From NCBI GenBank assembly GCA_029204225.1, contig CM055098.1, positions 22,201,367 through 22,265,366 of the forward strand: a DNA stretch of 64,000 nucleotides, in the 5' to 3' direction. The translations under genes were made by a program, and so were the position numbers. This DNA comes from Diphasiastrum complanatum. Taxonomy: Eukaryota > Streptophyta > Lycopodiopsida > Lycopodiales > Lycopodiaceae. How positions within the stretch are numbered: position 1 is the first letter of the stretch; the number at the start of each line of letters is the position of its first letter. The notes under the pieces were generated by a model. That model ran no database searches. It was not told where the DNA came from and saw nothing but the letters and a program-made list of their open reading frames with translations. Shown here in pieces: positions 24,886 to 36,889 of the stretch.

Positions 24886-25326
24886 ATGGACCAACAAAAC
24901 AATCCTGAAGTCCCAGACGATTATCCATACGAGATCAGGTCCCCTAAAGCTGAACAAATCAAACGTCATAGGTTCTACCGAATGAGAGCCGAACTCCAAG
25001 AGCCATCCACAAACCCGTTCAAGGGACAAGAACCTGATAGAGCCGAGTCTTCAAGCGCACGACCACGTTTTTATGGCGTTGACCCCTCCCAGGTCAGATT
25101 CAATACTAATGGAATGTCTGCTACCCACAGAGCTCCTCTTGAGAGACGTACACCAAAACTAGACCTACCAAAGTTTGACGGTAGTTCGGACCCTCAAAGA
25201 TTTTTGCAAATCTTTGAGAGTGCATGTGATGTATATGGCAAGACATCACCCGATGCCATGATTCAACTCTTCTCGATGACCATGATCGATCGAGCACGAG
25301 AATGGTTTTTTAACCTTCCAAGCTAG
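24886..25326 (+). pseudogene. Ty3/gypsy gag N-terminal fragment
   Basis: The frame begins at ATG 24886 and carries an N-terminal basic/acidic region, then the retrotransposon gag core start: PKLDLPKFDGSSDPQRFLQI, followed by ACDVYGKTS and AREWFFNLPS. It stops at 25326. The minus-strand gag at 37712-38404 aligns with it over the same block (IPKYDGSSDLIRFLQIYKQA ... DWFFNLS), so both belong to one gypsy lineage. The remaining half of gag, zinc knuckle and pol are missing. The sequence after 25326 is unrelated. Confidence 0.85.
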
Positions 25327-25329
25327 CCC

Positions 25330-27151
25330 ATATTTCTCTCCAAAAGAGAAGTTTCCAAGCTACAAATGCGTGTGTCAATGCAGCTATCACCTGACTTGAC
25401 AATGCCACTGTTGATCATACCTGTGAGAGCGTTCCTCCAAAATGCCACTTGACGTTGGTTGGTTCTAATTCCAAAAGTTGAACCTAATCACAAGAGCTTT
25501 TCACCTATAACCGGCATACCATGTATACCTCTCACTTGTGATTGCTTGCCCTCTCAAAATTGTCGCCAATGATGAGTAGTCATGACACCAAACTGCAATT
25601 TTGTCGCCAATACTAGCTTTCTCCACACAATTTTGCTACCATTCGCCCCCATACTGAATTTACCGCTTTCAAACACCCTGTTACCCTGTCAAGAGTAAGT
25701 AATATTGATTTACAAGTGATTATGGCTCATTGTACCAACATGTAGTAGGTTTCACCAACCAAAAATTGCCCCAAATTTGGCCCTACGGTACCCAAGTAGC
25801 AAATGTAGCCCATCACAAGGTCACTCGCACTCCGCTCGATAGAATGGTGACGAAAACACCCCAAAACACGTTTCTCCCTGCTTTGTAACGTCGCTCTGTC
25901 TGCAAGCTCTGAGCAACCAGTTTCAAGGGCCAATTTGGCACAAGGATGGCCAAAAAAGGTGCCCTCTAGTCAAAGATAGGCCTCTCCAAAGATTGCCCCT
26001 GCAAAATAAACTAAAACTTTGTTTCGAAGATTTTTTAAATGAAGAAATGACATTTATGCCCTTTGAGTCCCTTCTAAAAATTTTGTTAAGAAAATTTTTA
26101 ATGCAATTGCAATGCATTTTGTCCTTCAAGCCCTTTGGGTCCACTTCAAGCCCAATCTAATGGTTGACTTGAATCCTGTGGTCCAAATTTCTCCCCAAGA
26201 AATCAATCTCAACCATCGATCTCGATAGGGCCCGATCCAACGATTTTGCTTGCACCTACGCGATGAACAACGCTCCTACAGTCGCTAATCACTTAGACAC
26301 ACGACCTGCTCATCCCCGATGGACGCGCGTGAGTGCTGTTCACGCTCCTCTCTTTCTTTGCTCTCTCTCCTCCATAGCTATGGCTTATGAGGGTTTTTAG
26401 CTACCCCAAAGAACTATTCCAACACTTTCTCCGGCGTGCGACCGCCCACGGCCATTCGCCAGCTCTCTCTCCTCATCAGGATGCCCTTCTATGTTGCTTC
26501 ACAGATCCAAAAACAACAACCTATGGTGAAAGATCCAGGCTTTTATGCTGTAAAATCCTAGCTGGTCATTTTCATGGCTTCTGAGAAGAAGATTAATTGC
26601 TCTTCCAATGCTTCTTGGCTGGCTCCAAGCTTTTGACATTAGCTTGGCCTCAGTAGAATGATGTTGGGCAGCATTTTACAGTGCCCAATTCTGTTAAGAA
26701 TGCAGAAAGATCCGTGACTTTACATTTTTTCCAAAAAGCAGGCCACCATAGCTAGTTCCCTGAATTGCTTCTTTCTCACTCCACTATAAATGGATTTCAA
26801 AATCCTCTCAGCCCAGAGTTGCCACTACCCTGCTCCACCTTTTGATCCACTTCACTTAATAATTGACGAAGTACTCAAAGAAATCTGGCCAACTTTATGT
26901 CACAGCCACTTTCCGAAGCAATACACCATTTTTAGCAATTTCTTTGTGAATTCTCCCTGGAATTCACCTACGACGATCGTTCTGATCTTCCTTAAAGCTC
27001 CGATCGAAGGAACTTTGTTGTCTCCAGCCATCCGGACTAGCGATACCCTGTATGGAGTCCTCTCTCCTGAGACACTCTGAGTGCTATTATTCTTGAAGAA
27101 AGACGCTATCCCATAGCTCCACCGAATTGTGCATACCTGCAACATCCTGAC
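25330..27151. other. no recognisable gene
   Basis: Unidentified sequence, partly C-rich on the + strand. By position, the part left of the minus-strand PBS at 27152 should be leader/gag of a minus element, but no gag block can be read. Confidence 0.35.
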
Positions 27152-27163
27152 GCTCTGATACCA
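27152..27163 (-). other. retrotransposon primer-binding site (tRNA-iMet type)
   Basis: Minus strand TGGTATCAGAGC. On that strand it is preceded by TTTCAACT, and sequence to about 27540 on the right is probably the LTR, with ACTATAAATAAC as TATA candidate near 27421. Confidence 0.6.
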
Positions 27164-27939
27164 AGTTGAAATTCTGATAGAATCTAGTGCAGTATGCAGA
27201 TCACATTACACAATCACCATAGCCACTCCTCACAAGCTCTCAAAGATGGCATAGCAAAAGTTATTAGATTACAAAGAAACACTGTACATATAGAGTATTC
27301 ACAAACTGCACGAAAAGGCAGGTGTCCTAAAACTGGCCTACCACCTATCAAAACTAAGGTCGGGCCTAGTATGGCCAAATTCGACCGACAAACTTGGGAC
27401 ATGCCCCCAAGTATAGCAAGTACTATAAATAACTCTGTACAAGCTCATTTTTCCTACGTGTGGCTACTCGGCTAACCCAAGTAGCCGGCTATGGGATCAG
27501 TGCCCGATCGATATATCCTAACGGGTCACGTCCCGATCACAACCATATACAGTAAAGCAAATAAACTGTATAATAATTACATCATCACATTTAGAGCTTA
27601 TACTAATGAATCAGATCACAGCATGATTTCTAACTATTACTACCATAATACTAAAAGTGCTAAAAATAAAGAAAGTCATTACAGACAGAACCCGACGATG
27701 CTTAATTTACTCTTTCTCTTGTGGCTTGAACGATTGTCGGGCCGCATTAGTCATCCTCTCAAATGATTCGTCAAGCTGTGAATGTGTGGTTTCTGATTGA
27801 TCCATGACCCCCATTTAGCAGTGGCCTTAGGGGAGGCTTTGCACTTCCTTGCAGGTGTCCTCATCTTTTACAGTAGATGATCAAAATCAATTTTGCGGAA
27901 TGCAAGAATATGTTTCGAACAAAAGACAACAAAGAGCAA
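27164..27939 (-). repeat. probable minus-strand LTR and flank
   Basis: Placed by the adjacent PBS only. The words CTACTCGGCTAACCCAAGTAGCCGGCTA near 27463-27490 form a short imperfect hairpin. No second copy lies in the window. Confidence 0.35.
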
Positions 27940-28175
27940 AATGATTACAATGAACTGATAGTAGAGAGCAACGACAGCAATGAACTGATCTATTAGAAAG
28001 CAACAATAGCACAGACGTGAGAGCAGAAAGGAACGATACCAATGAACCGATCTAGCAGAAAGCAAAATAACAATGAACTGATATCAGAAATCAAGATAAC
28101 AACATGAACTGATTATAGCAGAAAGCAACGATATGTTCACTGATAGCAGCAAACAAGGATAGCACTGAACTAATC
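27940..28175. repeat. degenerate tandem repeat (GCAGAAAGCAACGATACAATGAACTGAT)
   Basis: Six to seven variants of a ~36-40 bp unit containing AGCAACGATA-CAATGAACTGAT and AGCAGAAAGC. It is degenerate and non-coding. Confidence 0.75.
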
Positions 28176-28179
28176 ATTT

Positions 28180-30150
28180 GGAGGGCAAAGCATTTATTAT
28201 CCAAATTCAAATTAGATAAAGTAGGCCCATGATTGGTAGGCCCAAGATTGTTAACTCGTAGGACCAAGGATGCCTTCATTGCATTAACTCGTGGGACCTA
28301 TCAAGCTCCAAAAAGTGAGAAATGTACTATCATAAGTACTGTATTAAAAATATAAATTATGAATAATAAAATTCACAAAGATTGACATATACTACCAAAA
28401 GGTACTATGGAAAATGGGTTCTTTTTTTGTACCACCAAAACATGCTTTTAGCCCATTGTTTGTGATTTGTTCAATGTTGGATGTTCCTTGTAGAGGTACT
28501 CACCGCTTTCCAACACAAACCTGGGACATCCTCCATTTCCTATGCCTTGTGTTTGTTGTGGATGATTGCCAAGATGCTCCTCTAGCTGAATTTGAAGAAG
28601 AGATTATTGAACTCAAACCTTGATGTTGTGTGTCTTTGATGCCTTTTCTGCTCAAAACTCCTCTATAAAATCATTGAAATATCTCTACCAAGGCACTACT
28701 AAGTCCTCTACCTCCGCCATGTCTTGAATTTTTTAAGTATGCAGACTTAGCCTTGTAATGACTCTTCTCCATCCCTTGGGTGTTCCAAATAGCCAAGGAT
28801 CCATATGTCTTAAAAAAACCAAGGTCCATGAGCATACAAAATGTGTTGTTATTAGAAAATAGTTATTAGTAAAAATTCACTTGGATAAAACTTAGACCAA
28901 AACAAAGACAAAATACTTACCATATAATGAGTGATGTGTGTTTATCCCCATACATCAATCATCAATCGAGTGAACGCTTGTACTTATGTCAAATATCTAT
29001 CGTAATCTTCATCCTTGAAGTCCTTTTTATTAATAGTTAATGACATAGCATCAAAGGCTTGCCTTAGCTTTGCACATGTAGTAGCCATACGAGAATCCAA
29101 GCCAATATTTGTTGTGCACTCACACACTCTCTTCCAATACTCTCATTGAAGACTGCTTTCTCGTCCAGTATGATTTAATAAGAATTGTCTTGCCTTACCG
29201 CCTCCCAAGAAAACTTTTACTAGTCCTGACATTGTGTTTTTCCACTCAATTCAACATCCTTGGAAAGATTTAAATGGCCTCCACGCAATCCCATTTCTGA
29301 TAACACTATTTCTAGATATCTAATGCTAACATGTGCTCATGATTTCATACATAGCAACAATGCAAATATAAAAATTCCATACATAGCAACAATGCAAATA
29401 TAACAATTTGTCCAATATCCGTAATTCACCGGGCATCATGCAAAAATGGACTCTTTCGAGAGGAATATTTAGTACATGATTCCAAGCTTTGTCTAGATTG
29501 TGCCTGTTTGGTTAAACTCGTTGGTTGCAATGCAAGATATCCTTGTTTCGACCATTTTCAGCCATACAATATATGCAAAAATGTTTGGCATTTGCACCAG
29601 GCGTGCAACCAAACATGCATTTTAAGATCTCTAAATCGACAACTAAGTGCCATTCCATAGTAAAAAGCTTTTCCAATCAACACTAGCAATTGACCTCCAT
29701 TTTGTGCAAGGATTACCTTAGATATATTGCATCGTTCAAATATCCACACACATCGTGAGTCTCTTTATGTACTTCAAATGCAGCTATTCACCATATATGT
29801 TTTTTAGATTGCACACTAAATCCATACAACTCACTTTCATTCGACTGTTGCAATGCTTGGTTCATCAACATGATTGTGACATGTTCACGTTTGTGACCTT
29901 TTACTATCTCTGCTTCATCCAACTTAATAACAAATATAACTTTGCCTCCACAGTCTGCAACACTAAATTATCATAAAGAACACATACAAAAGAGTTTTCG
30001 CTGACAATAAATATACAAATATGAATTGAAACGTAAAACAAACTCACCATGTCTTTTAACATCATAATGTCATATCGTCATCACCTGGACTTTTTCTAGA
30101 TCCAAAAATATATTGTTGTATTTGTTATAATGAAAAGAAATTAGAGATCC
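28180..30150. other. no recognisable gene
   Basis: AT-rich sequence. A minus-strand stretch at about 28980-29200 keeps a coding look (ATTCAKLRQAFDAMSL then DFKDEDYDRYLT) with stops, but matches no family I can name. A 32-bp tandem duplication lies at 29346-29403 (CATACATAGCAACAATGC twice). Confidence 0.35.
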
Positions 30151-30154
30151 CTTT

Positions 30155-30720
30155 TTGTCACTGATCTCGGATAGTTATCCCACTAGAAGTCAGCATGCCT
30201 ACCTTGACCTGTAAGTTAATTATGATTATGAGGGGTTTGGGGCCCTCATGTGCATATGGTCATAATTAATGGTTGGAGGCCTAAAACTCAAGATGGTGGA
30301 TTATTATGGGTCTATTAGTGAGTCATAGGAGAATTGGTTGATGTCGCCCAGATAGGCTGCATAGTCCAGTAAGGTGTCACAATGCACTACTAGTGGTGCA
30401 TGGGCCTTGGAGGGTATAAGTATACCCATTAGGCTCTCACTAGTGTATGCTTGATTGTAGTGCTAGTGGCTACATGCTGCTGGTATGACTCCTCTATCCC
30501 TTGTGAGAGATTGATCCATAGCTTAGGGGCTAGATCCGCTAGATCTAAGTTTGGTTGGGTTGGTTTCTCCACCATCAGATTCTCTTGTGTTGCTTTGTTG
30601 CGGCTTGCTTGGCTAGTGCATCCTTGGTAGGGGCTTTATATTAAAATTCCCTAGTGTGTGCGAGGGTTCCCAGAAGCTGAATCTTCAGAACCCTCGCAGA
30701 GCATCAAGATCATCTTACCA
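30155..30720 (+). repeat. LTR-like fragment related to 4212-5588
   Basis: The first 100 bp match 5486-5588. The later part (TTAGGGGCTAGATCC ... GGTTTCTCCACCATCAGATTCTCTTGTG) parallels the end of the small LTRs at 4490-4600 in layout and wording. A TATA-like GGGTATAAGTATACCC lies near 30413. After 30650 come three CCCTCGCA words. Confidence 0.55.
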
Positions 30721-30820
30721 ACCCTCGCAAGGTGCCTAAATGGAATCAGAACAATGAAATTAGCTTGCCTACATGGTTTGATCTTGAAAATTTTCACCTA
30801 ATACGCACTCTAAATTTCGT

Positions 30821-31477
30821 GTTTGTGGTCATCCAATTGATGTTGTTGCCATCCACCTCCTTCGATGTCCTTCTGGGAGTAAGCGCACAGCTACGCATGA
30901 TGTTGTCAGAGATGCAGCGGCCGCTATAGCCAGAGATGGAGGATTCCATGTCCTCAGAGAGTAGTCTCATGTCCTTCTTTCTACCGTGTTCCACTCTTCT
31001 CGTAGGCATGTTGACATTGTCCTCTCTCGGGATGGGCTTCGTACTTTGACAGATGTTGTTGTTGCTAATCCCACACGTGGTGACGTACTGCCTCGCTCTG
31101 CCTTCACACTAGGAGAAGGGGCAGGCGTGGCAGCACAAGAGAAGAAAAAAAACTACTCTGACAGGCACCCCACTGATGCTTTCCTTCCCTTGGCAATTGA
31201 GACTTATGGCACCTTGCATCGACGCTTTGAGGATTTTCTTCGCATGTGTTCTCATCAAGTGGCGGAGCGTCAAGGTATTCCTGGTTCTATTCTCCTAGCT
31301 TCTTTCAAACAACATATTTCCATTGCCCTGCAATGTGCTCAGGCCCTATCAATCCTACAACGGACGACGATGGCTGAGTCTGCTACTTCTCATCTCCCTT
31401 CATTAGCCGACTCACCACCTCCTCACTTGTCTGATCTGCTGCAGTCAGTTGGCAGACTCCCATTGACATCATCATAG
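30821..31477 (+). pseudogene. non-LTR retroelement ORF2 C-terminus (zinc knuckle plus nuclease-like domain)
   Basis: One frame runs from 30821 to 31477 with a single TAG at 30962-30964. It starts with a zinc-binding-type segment VCGHPIDVVAIHLLRC, then RTATHDVVRDAAAAIARDGG. After the stop come HVDIVLSRDGLRTLTDVVV, an alanine-rich stretch, DAFLPLAIETYGTLH and a helical tail ending RLPLTSS. Known: R2-type and some other LINEs end with a Cys/His knuckle followed by a restriction-like endonuclease whose core has an aspartate, then about 12 residues, then D/E. Inference: this is the end of such an ORF2. The RT domain is not present upstream, where an LTR fragment begins. A host gene fragment cannot be excluded. 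Confidence 0.55.
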
Positions 31478-32781
31478 TTTATGCACTTTATTTTTAATGC
31501 AAGGATTTGGATTAATCTTGGCTTTACTGCAAGCTTCGCTCTTGTTTGAGCTTACTTGTGCTTAAACTTCCCGTGCAGGATGTATATATCTTTTTCATCA
31601 ATGTACCTATTAGTTTTTTCTATGAATAAATGCATCAGGGTATTTCTTATTATGATAGTCAATTAGTTAGTTTATAATAGGTAACCAACTAATAAGTAAC
31701 TAATATCAAAAGTTTAGCATATTTGATATTTAGTACTTACATTAAGATTTAGTATAGTAATATTTAAGTATTTTAGTATTCGATAAATTTTAGTATGTTA
31801 TAGTATTTGGTTTAGTTAGGTATTTTGTACTAAAATACTAATACACTTTTTATTTAATATATATAAATGTATTTAATATATTTAGTATACTATAATAAAT
31901 AATATAACGTAGTAAGTGATAAGTATTTATTACAGTAAAGGTTATTCCAAATACACTTAAATTAAAAAAGACCTAGAAACTTTTGGTGTCATGATTACTT
32001 TTTTAAAAGTAACCGTCATAAATATATTTCGTATTGACGTGGCAAAATTTCAAACATCTTTGACGATCAAGGTTTTTCTCATCGCGATTTAGAATTTGGT
32101 TAAAAATTTGACGATGCAATTTTTTTGGCAACACATGATCATTACACCAGTTGAGGATCTTTTAGATTTTTCCTCTTATGAGGAATGACTCAAAAATATT
32201 GAGAATTGTGCTTGGCCAGAACACTTGCCTCATACCATGTATCTGTAGTTGGACAATACCTCTAGAGAGAATAAAAACTTAAGTATGCTTGTAGCCAAAA
32301 AAATATTTTGAAAGGTCAAACTCAATTTCCTACTTGTTGGTCATACTCATGATCATATAGATCAAATGTTTAGTACTTTTTTTTTGTTGCTTTTGTAAAT
32401 TTAAATATAATTAAAAAATAAAAATATTCTCTAAATAGAAATTAAAAAACTTATATGTATAGGTAATTGCAATGGAAATAGACATATTATATAACTAGCA
32501 GATCAAAAAATTAGTACAAAGTAAAAGATTATGTAGGTTTTTGGGAGATTTAAACATACTTTTTTTGTTGACCTTCTTGGTATACAAAAAAAGCATATTT
32601 TTGTAGGTTTATGATTTTTCACATGTTTGTATTTTAAAAATATATGAAAAACACGTCATTTTCAAAAATTGTATGCATAAAAAACATGGTTATTGTGAAA
32701 TGACCTCTTTTTTGTCAATTTTGAAAGATTCCTTAAGGAGAACCTCGCAATGTTTCTCATTCAACTCGCAAATGGTGTTCT
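31478..32781. other. AT-rich sequence without genes
   Basis: About 31690-31930 is made of TAGTATTTAGTA-type words, and the rest is poly-A/T rich. It ends abruptly where a truncated copia LTR begins at about 32782. Confidence 0.4.
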
Positions 32782-33234
32782 TAGTTTTTCTTTCAGAGTT
32801 CATTAGAGTATTGTTACTCGCGCTTACTGCTTATCAACAGAAGTGCAATCAGACAGTTTCAGTTACTCAAAGATACGCGGTTTCTATTCGCAATTAACTT
32901 GTGCTCATCATCATCTGATTTTGTACATGCTACATGCTGAATCAATCTATTCCTTATTTATGTCATAATGAATGCATCTCTGTGATTGTTTTGTAACTGA
33001 TAATCTCTTATAGTCTTGTTTGATAACTCAGTACTTTTTTGTTTGGCTATGAAATCAATTTACGCTAACGATTTCAAAGTTAGTTGTTAAAAGATTGAAC
33101 GTGACTTCTATCATTATGTTTTGTTCAATACTGATAGGCATAGTCATGCATTAGGCAAGAAGGCTTTATTCCGCTGCGCTCAATAAGTCGCCACAGTCTT
33201 CGAGTTGTTCTTATTGCATTTCCTCTTTCCAACA
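32782..33234 (+). repeat. copia 5' LTR, 5'-truncated (family D)
   Basis: Aligns with 34672-35124 almost base for base (TTCTTTCAGAGTTCATTAGAGTATTGTTACTC ... TTTCCAACA). The first ~290 bp of the LTR are missing, replaced by AT-rich sequence. The PBS follows immediately. Confidence 0.85.
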
Positions 33235-33248
33235 TGGTATCAAAGCTC
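33235..33248 (+). other. primer-binding site
   Basis: TGGTATCAAAGCTC follows the LTR terminus AACA directly. It matches initiator-Met tRNA with one change. Confidence 0.75.
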
Positions 33249-33494
33249 TAGTACAAAATATCAGAGCATACCTTCATGATATCAGAGCGTATGTTGTTAT
33301 GATCAAAAGCTCTAATACTTGATATCTTGAGCATACTTTCACGATATCAGATCAATATCACTAGATACTTTATATAGTATCATATTCTTCAATTTGTGGT
33401 ATCAAATTTTAGTATCAGATAGTTTATTTCCAATTGTAACACAACATGACATCATTCTTAACGTCATTGAATTATCGACAGATTAAAGTTCCAG

Positions 33495-34090
33495 ATGGAT
33501 TCTCAAAGTAAAGTTAGCCTTATCGCAAACAAGCTGAATGGATCCAATTATTACTTGTGGAAATTTAAAATGAAGACCTTGCTAATCGCCAAAGAGTTGT
33601 GGGATGTTGTCATAGGCATCGAAGTGAAGCTTGAAGACGACACAGCTGACTCAAAGTGGAAATCGAAGGATGGTAAAGCTTTCACGCTTATTATTCTCAA
33701 TATATCAGACACTCAGATTGGCCACATATTTGAAGTTCAAACTTTGAAAGAAGTATGGGACATCCTAAGCTCACTATATGATGAAAGGGACGTAACTTTC
33801 AAGTCACATCTACGAAAAAAAATTTCACTCTCAAGATGTCGAATGGTGATTCACTTTAGAATCATGTTAACCAGTTTAAGAATCTCTTGCAATAGATGGA
33901 CGCTATCGGATCGATCATAGACGTCGATCCTATATAGACGATCAAGACGCAATTATGACATTGCTTTCAAGCTTGTCCTCTACATATGAGAACTGGGTGA
34001 TGATCATATTGACACACTCAGATTTAACTCTTACTAGAGTTATCATTATGTTGTTGCAAGAATATAATCGAAGAAGTCAAGGTGCTTAGT
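33495..34090 (+). pseudogene. copia gag fragment
   Basis: Starts at ATG 33495 with the typical copia gag opening: KLNGSNYYLWKFKMKTLLIA, then LWDVV, TLKEVWDILSSLYDE and LRKKI. The frame is lost near 33830. The gag continues in another frame as AIMTLLSSLSSTYENWVM and LLQEYNRRSQGA. The zinc knuckle, protease, integrase and most of RT are missing, because the sequence passes straight into the RNase H end near 34110. The element therefore keeps gag N-half and 3' end only, between two LTRs. Confidence 0.88.
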
Positions 34091-34109
34091 TTCAGATATC
34101 AATCTGAAT

Positions 34110-34383
34110 CAATATCCTTCGACAACTTTATTTTGTGATAATCAAAGTGTCGTTGCTTTATCAGCCAACCCTAGATTTCATTCTAGGAGTAAGCACATTG
34201 AAATTAAGTATCACTATGTCAGAAGCAAAGTTCTCGACAAAGAGGTTGATTTACAATATTGTCGAACGCAAGATATGACAACAAATATGTTTACTAAAGC
34301 ATTAAGCTTGGATGCACACACAAAATTTTGTGCAAAACTAAGTTTTAAGGTCAAAGCATTCATAGATTCAGATTAAGGGGGAG
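34110..34383 (+). pseudogene. copia RNase H C-terminus and polypurine tract
   Basis: Reads TLFCDNQSVVALSANPRFH, RSKHIEIKYHYVRSKV, and MFTKALSLDAHTKF, ending KAFIDSD and a stop. AAGGGGGAG follows as polypurine tract, immediately before the 3' LTR. It is in the same orientation as the gag, so one large internal deletion joins them. Confidence 0.9.
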
Positions 34384-35124
34384 TGTTAGATTATTCTTCT
34401 ATTGACCAAATAATCGATCTTTAATCTTCATCCACTTATTATCCAGCTCTGTAGTTTTCTTCCTGTTTCTACACAGTTTGCAGAAGTACTTGGGAATTGC
34501 TCATAGGTGGCTCTGACATATCGGGCATCATCCGACATATCGTATCGGATGAAAGACGGTTAATAGTTCCACTTGAAGTGAAGCTATAGACTTGCCCTAA
34601 CTGATTAGCAAGTAAATTTTTGGGAAGTCCTAACTGGATGGATGCCAAATCTAACTCTTGCTCAGCTTTCTAGCTTAGGTTTTCTTTCAGAGTTCATTAG
34701 AGTATTGTTACTCACGCTTATTGCTTATCAGCGAAGCGCAATCAGACAGTTTCAATTACTCAAAGATATGCGGTTTCTCTCCACAATTAACTTGTGCTCA
34801 TGATCATCTGATTTTGTACATGCTACATGCTGAATCAATTTATTCCTTATTTATGTCATAATAAATGCATCTCTGTGATTCTTTTGTAACTGATAATCTT
34901 TTATAGTCTTGTTTGATAATTCAGTACTTTATTGTTTGGCTATGAAATCATTTTAGCGCTGATGATTTCAAAGTTAGTTGTTAAAAGATTGAACGTGACT
35001 TCTGTCATTATGTCTTGTTCAATATTGATAGGCATATGCATTAGGAAAGAAGGCTTTATTCCGTTGTGCTCAATAAGTCATCACAGTCTTCGACTTGTCG
35101 TTATTGCATTCTCTCTTTCCAACA
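34384..35124 (+). repeat. copia 3' LTR, complete (family D)
   Basis: 741 bp, begins TGTTAGATTATTC after the polypurine tract and ends TTTCCAACA. Its last 450 bp match the 5' LTR at 32782-33234. This is the best-defined LTR of the family and is useful as its reference copy. Confidence 0.88.
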
Positions 35125-36006
35125 CATTCAAGATTTACGACCATACAATGGTCAATCGGATCCAATTAGTTTCAATACTCCCCTTTGGAATTGCATGTGT
35201 CCCATACCACAGGTTTTTCCTCTAGGAAAAACATCCACTTCCCGATAAAATTGTCCAAAAATGAATTTTTGGACTTCCTCATGCATTTGTTGAGCAAATG
35301 GGTACTAGGCCAAGTTCTCGAGAATTGTCACAAATTTCAACTTCATAGTACAATTCCAACTAATTTTTTCTCTTCCCCCTTTTCTTAATATCTTTGGTCA
35401 CCAAAAGGATTGTAGGTCTCAACCTAACATTCCACGAGTGACAGATGTAGAAATAACAAGAATATGATGATTCGTCCATCAGGAACTCTCGCAGAGATTT
35501 TTATGCATCTGGGTCAGATCTAGTGACTGTCCAAGTTTCAAGAGCTATCTCCCAGGGGATCTCCAAAAATCATGAAAAAAGTACTCTTTAAGAGTGTTTT
35601 TGGACGAGATTTTGAGACTTTCTGATTTTTAACTTTTGCAATCTGGCAATCAGCTTCATCCATGCTTGATCTGACTGTTGGTAGTTCTTTGGAAGTTCTG
35701 ATGGATAATTGGTAGCAGATCTACCAGTTCTGGTTGAATTTTGTCCTTAAGTTGACATAGTTACTGAGATCGAGGTCTCTAATCTACAAATTTAGGGGAC
35801 TTATTGGCATATTTTGATGATCTGCTTTCTCTTTGATCCCATCTGGATCTGGATCCCTCTTGGATTCTGATGGATCTCCCCGATCTTGTCAAATCTGGCC
35901 GAATCTTGATGGATCTAGCTTGATTTGGCTTGATCTTCCTAGATCTAGCAGTGGTGGTTTAGCAAAATAGCTTTTCTTAATGTGTCACCACCAATCTGGA
36001 TCTATC
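35125..36006 (-). other. downstream region of the minus-strand gypsy element, no gene
   Basis: Positions 35125-35400 are unidentified. From about 35470 the words AACTCTCGCAGAG, GGATCT and TTGATGGATCT recall the gypsy leader at 38750-39470, though inverted in part. No 3' LTR equal to 39796-40615 can be found, so that end appears truncated. Confidence 0.4.
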
Positions 36007-36880
36007 TTATTGTGGTGGCCAGTACTTGTGCAACCGGCTACCATTGACGGGTGTGTCAAATGGCTTCCCATCTAGTTTTTCTAAATTCACGTCTCCATGA
36101 TTAAGAATTTCCTTGATCCGATAAGGACCTTCGCCTGTGAATTTATATTTTTCCTTGATTGCCTTGATTTTATACATCAGGACCAGATTTCCAGAGCGAA
36201 GATCTTTCTTTTGTAACCTGTGATCATGCCATGCTTTGCGTCTTTCTTTTTCAACTACCAGTGCATGCACATTTAGTAGGCGTGTTTCACATAGTTTATG
36301 TAGAGCTTCGTGGCGTAGTTGTAGAGATTTGGACTCATTAAGACGTTGCGTGGTAGCAATCCGTAATGAAGGAACTAGAAACTCTACAGGCATTACAACA
36401 TCCTGACCATATACCGATTGGAAGGGTGTTTGATCAGTGCGTCCTTTATATGTTGTCCTGAATGCCCACAGAGCAGCATGCAACTTATGTTCCCAATCTG
36501 ATCTACTAGCTTCAACTGTTTTCGTGAGCACGATACACATGATCTTATTAGATGATTCTGCTTGCCCATTACCACGAGGATAATAAGGCGTATTGGTTCT
36601 GTGGATCATGAAGAATTCCTCCAACAGGACCTTGATGCTCTCATTGATGAAATGACTTCCACGATCGCTGACTAGCTCCATCGGGCATCCAAAGCGCACA
36701 ATGATATTTTCATAAAAGAACTTGGCAGTGGTCCTAGCATCAACTACTCTGACTGCCTTGGCTTCGACCCACTTGGTGAGATAGTCTGTGGCTATGGTTA
36801 TGTATCGAGCCTGAGAACTCCTTGCTGCAGGGTGAATTGGGCTGATGTAATCCAATCCCCACTTTTTGAATGGTGCTTGG
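36007..36880 (-). pseudogene. Ty3/gypsy integrase (Tat/Athila-like), open frame
   Basis: A 282-codon open frame (36007-36855), extended upstream to about 36880 by FKKWGLDYISP. The DDE triad is intact: D in GLDYISP, D in VSDRGSHF, E in GNGQAESSNK, with 35 residues between the last two as in the D-D35-E family. The C-terminal part has WAFRTTYK, TPFQSVYGQ and GPYRIKEI, typical of plant gypsy integrases. It is read as part of a polyprotein and has no start codon of its own. Protease, RT and RNase H, which should precede it, are absent. Inference: the enzyme domain could fold, but the element cannot transpose alone. Confidence 0.88.
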
Positions 36881-36889
36881 GCTAAGACG

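Noticed and set aside
24727-25029. Minus-strand 100-codon frame rich in F and V
   Set aside because: It is antisense to the gypsy gag and to a poly-A tract; only composition keeps it open.
36007-36855. Domesticated integrase host gene
   Set aside because: Although open, it lacks a start context of its own and lies in line with gag, PBS and LTR of a gypsy element.
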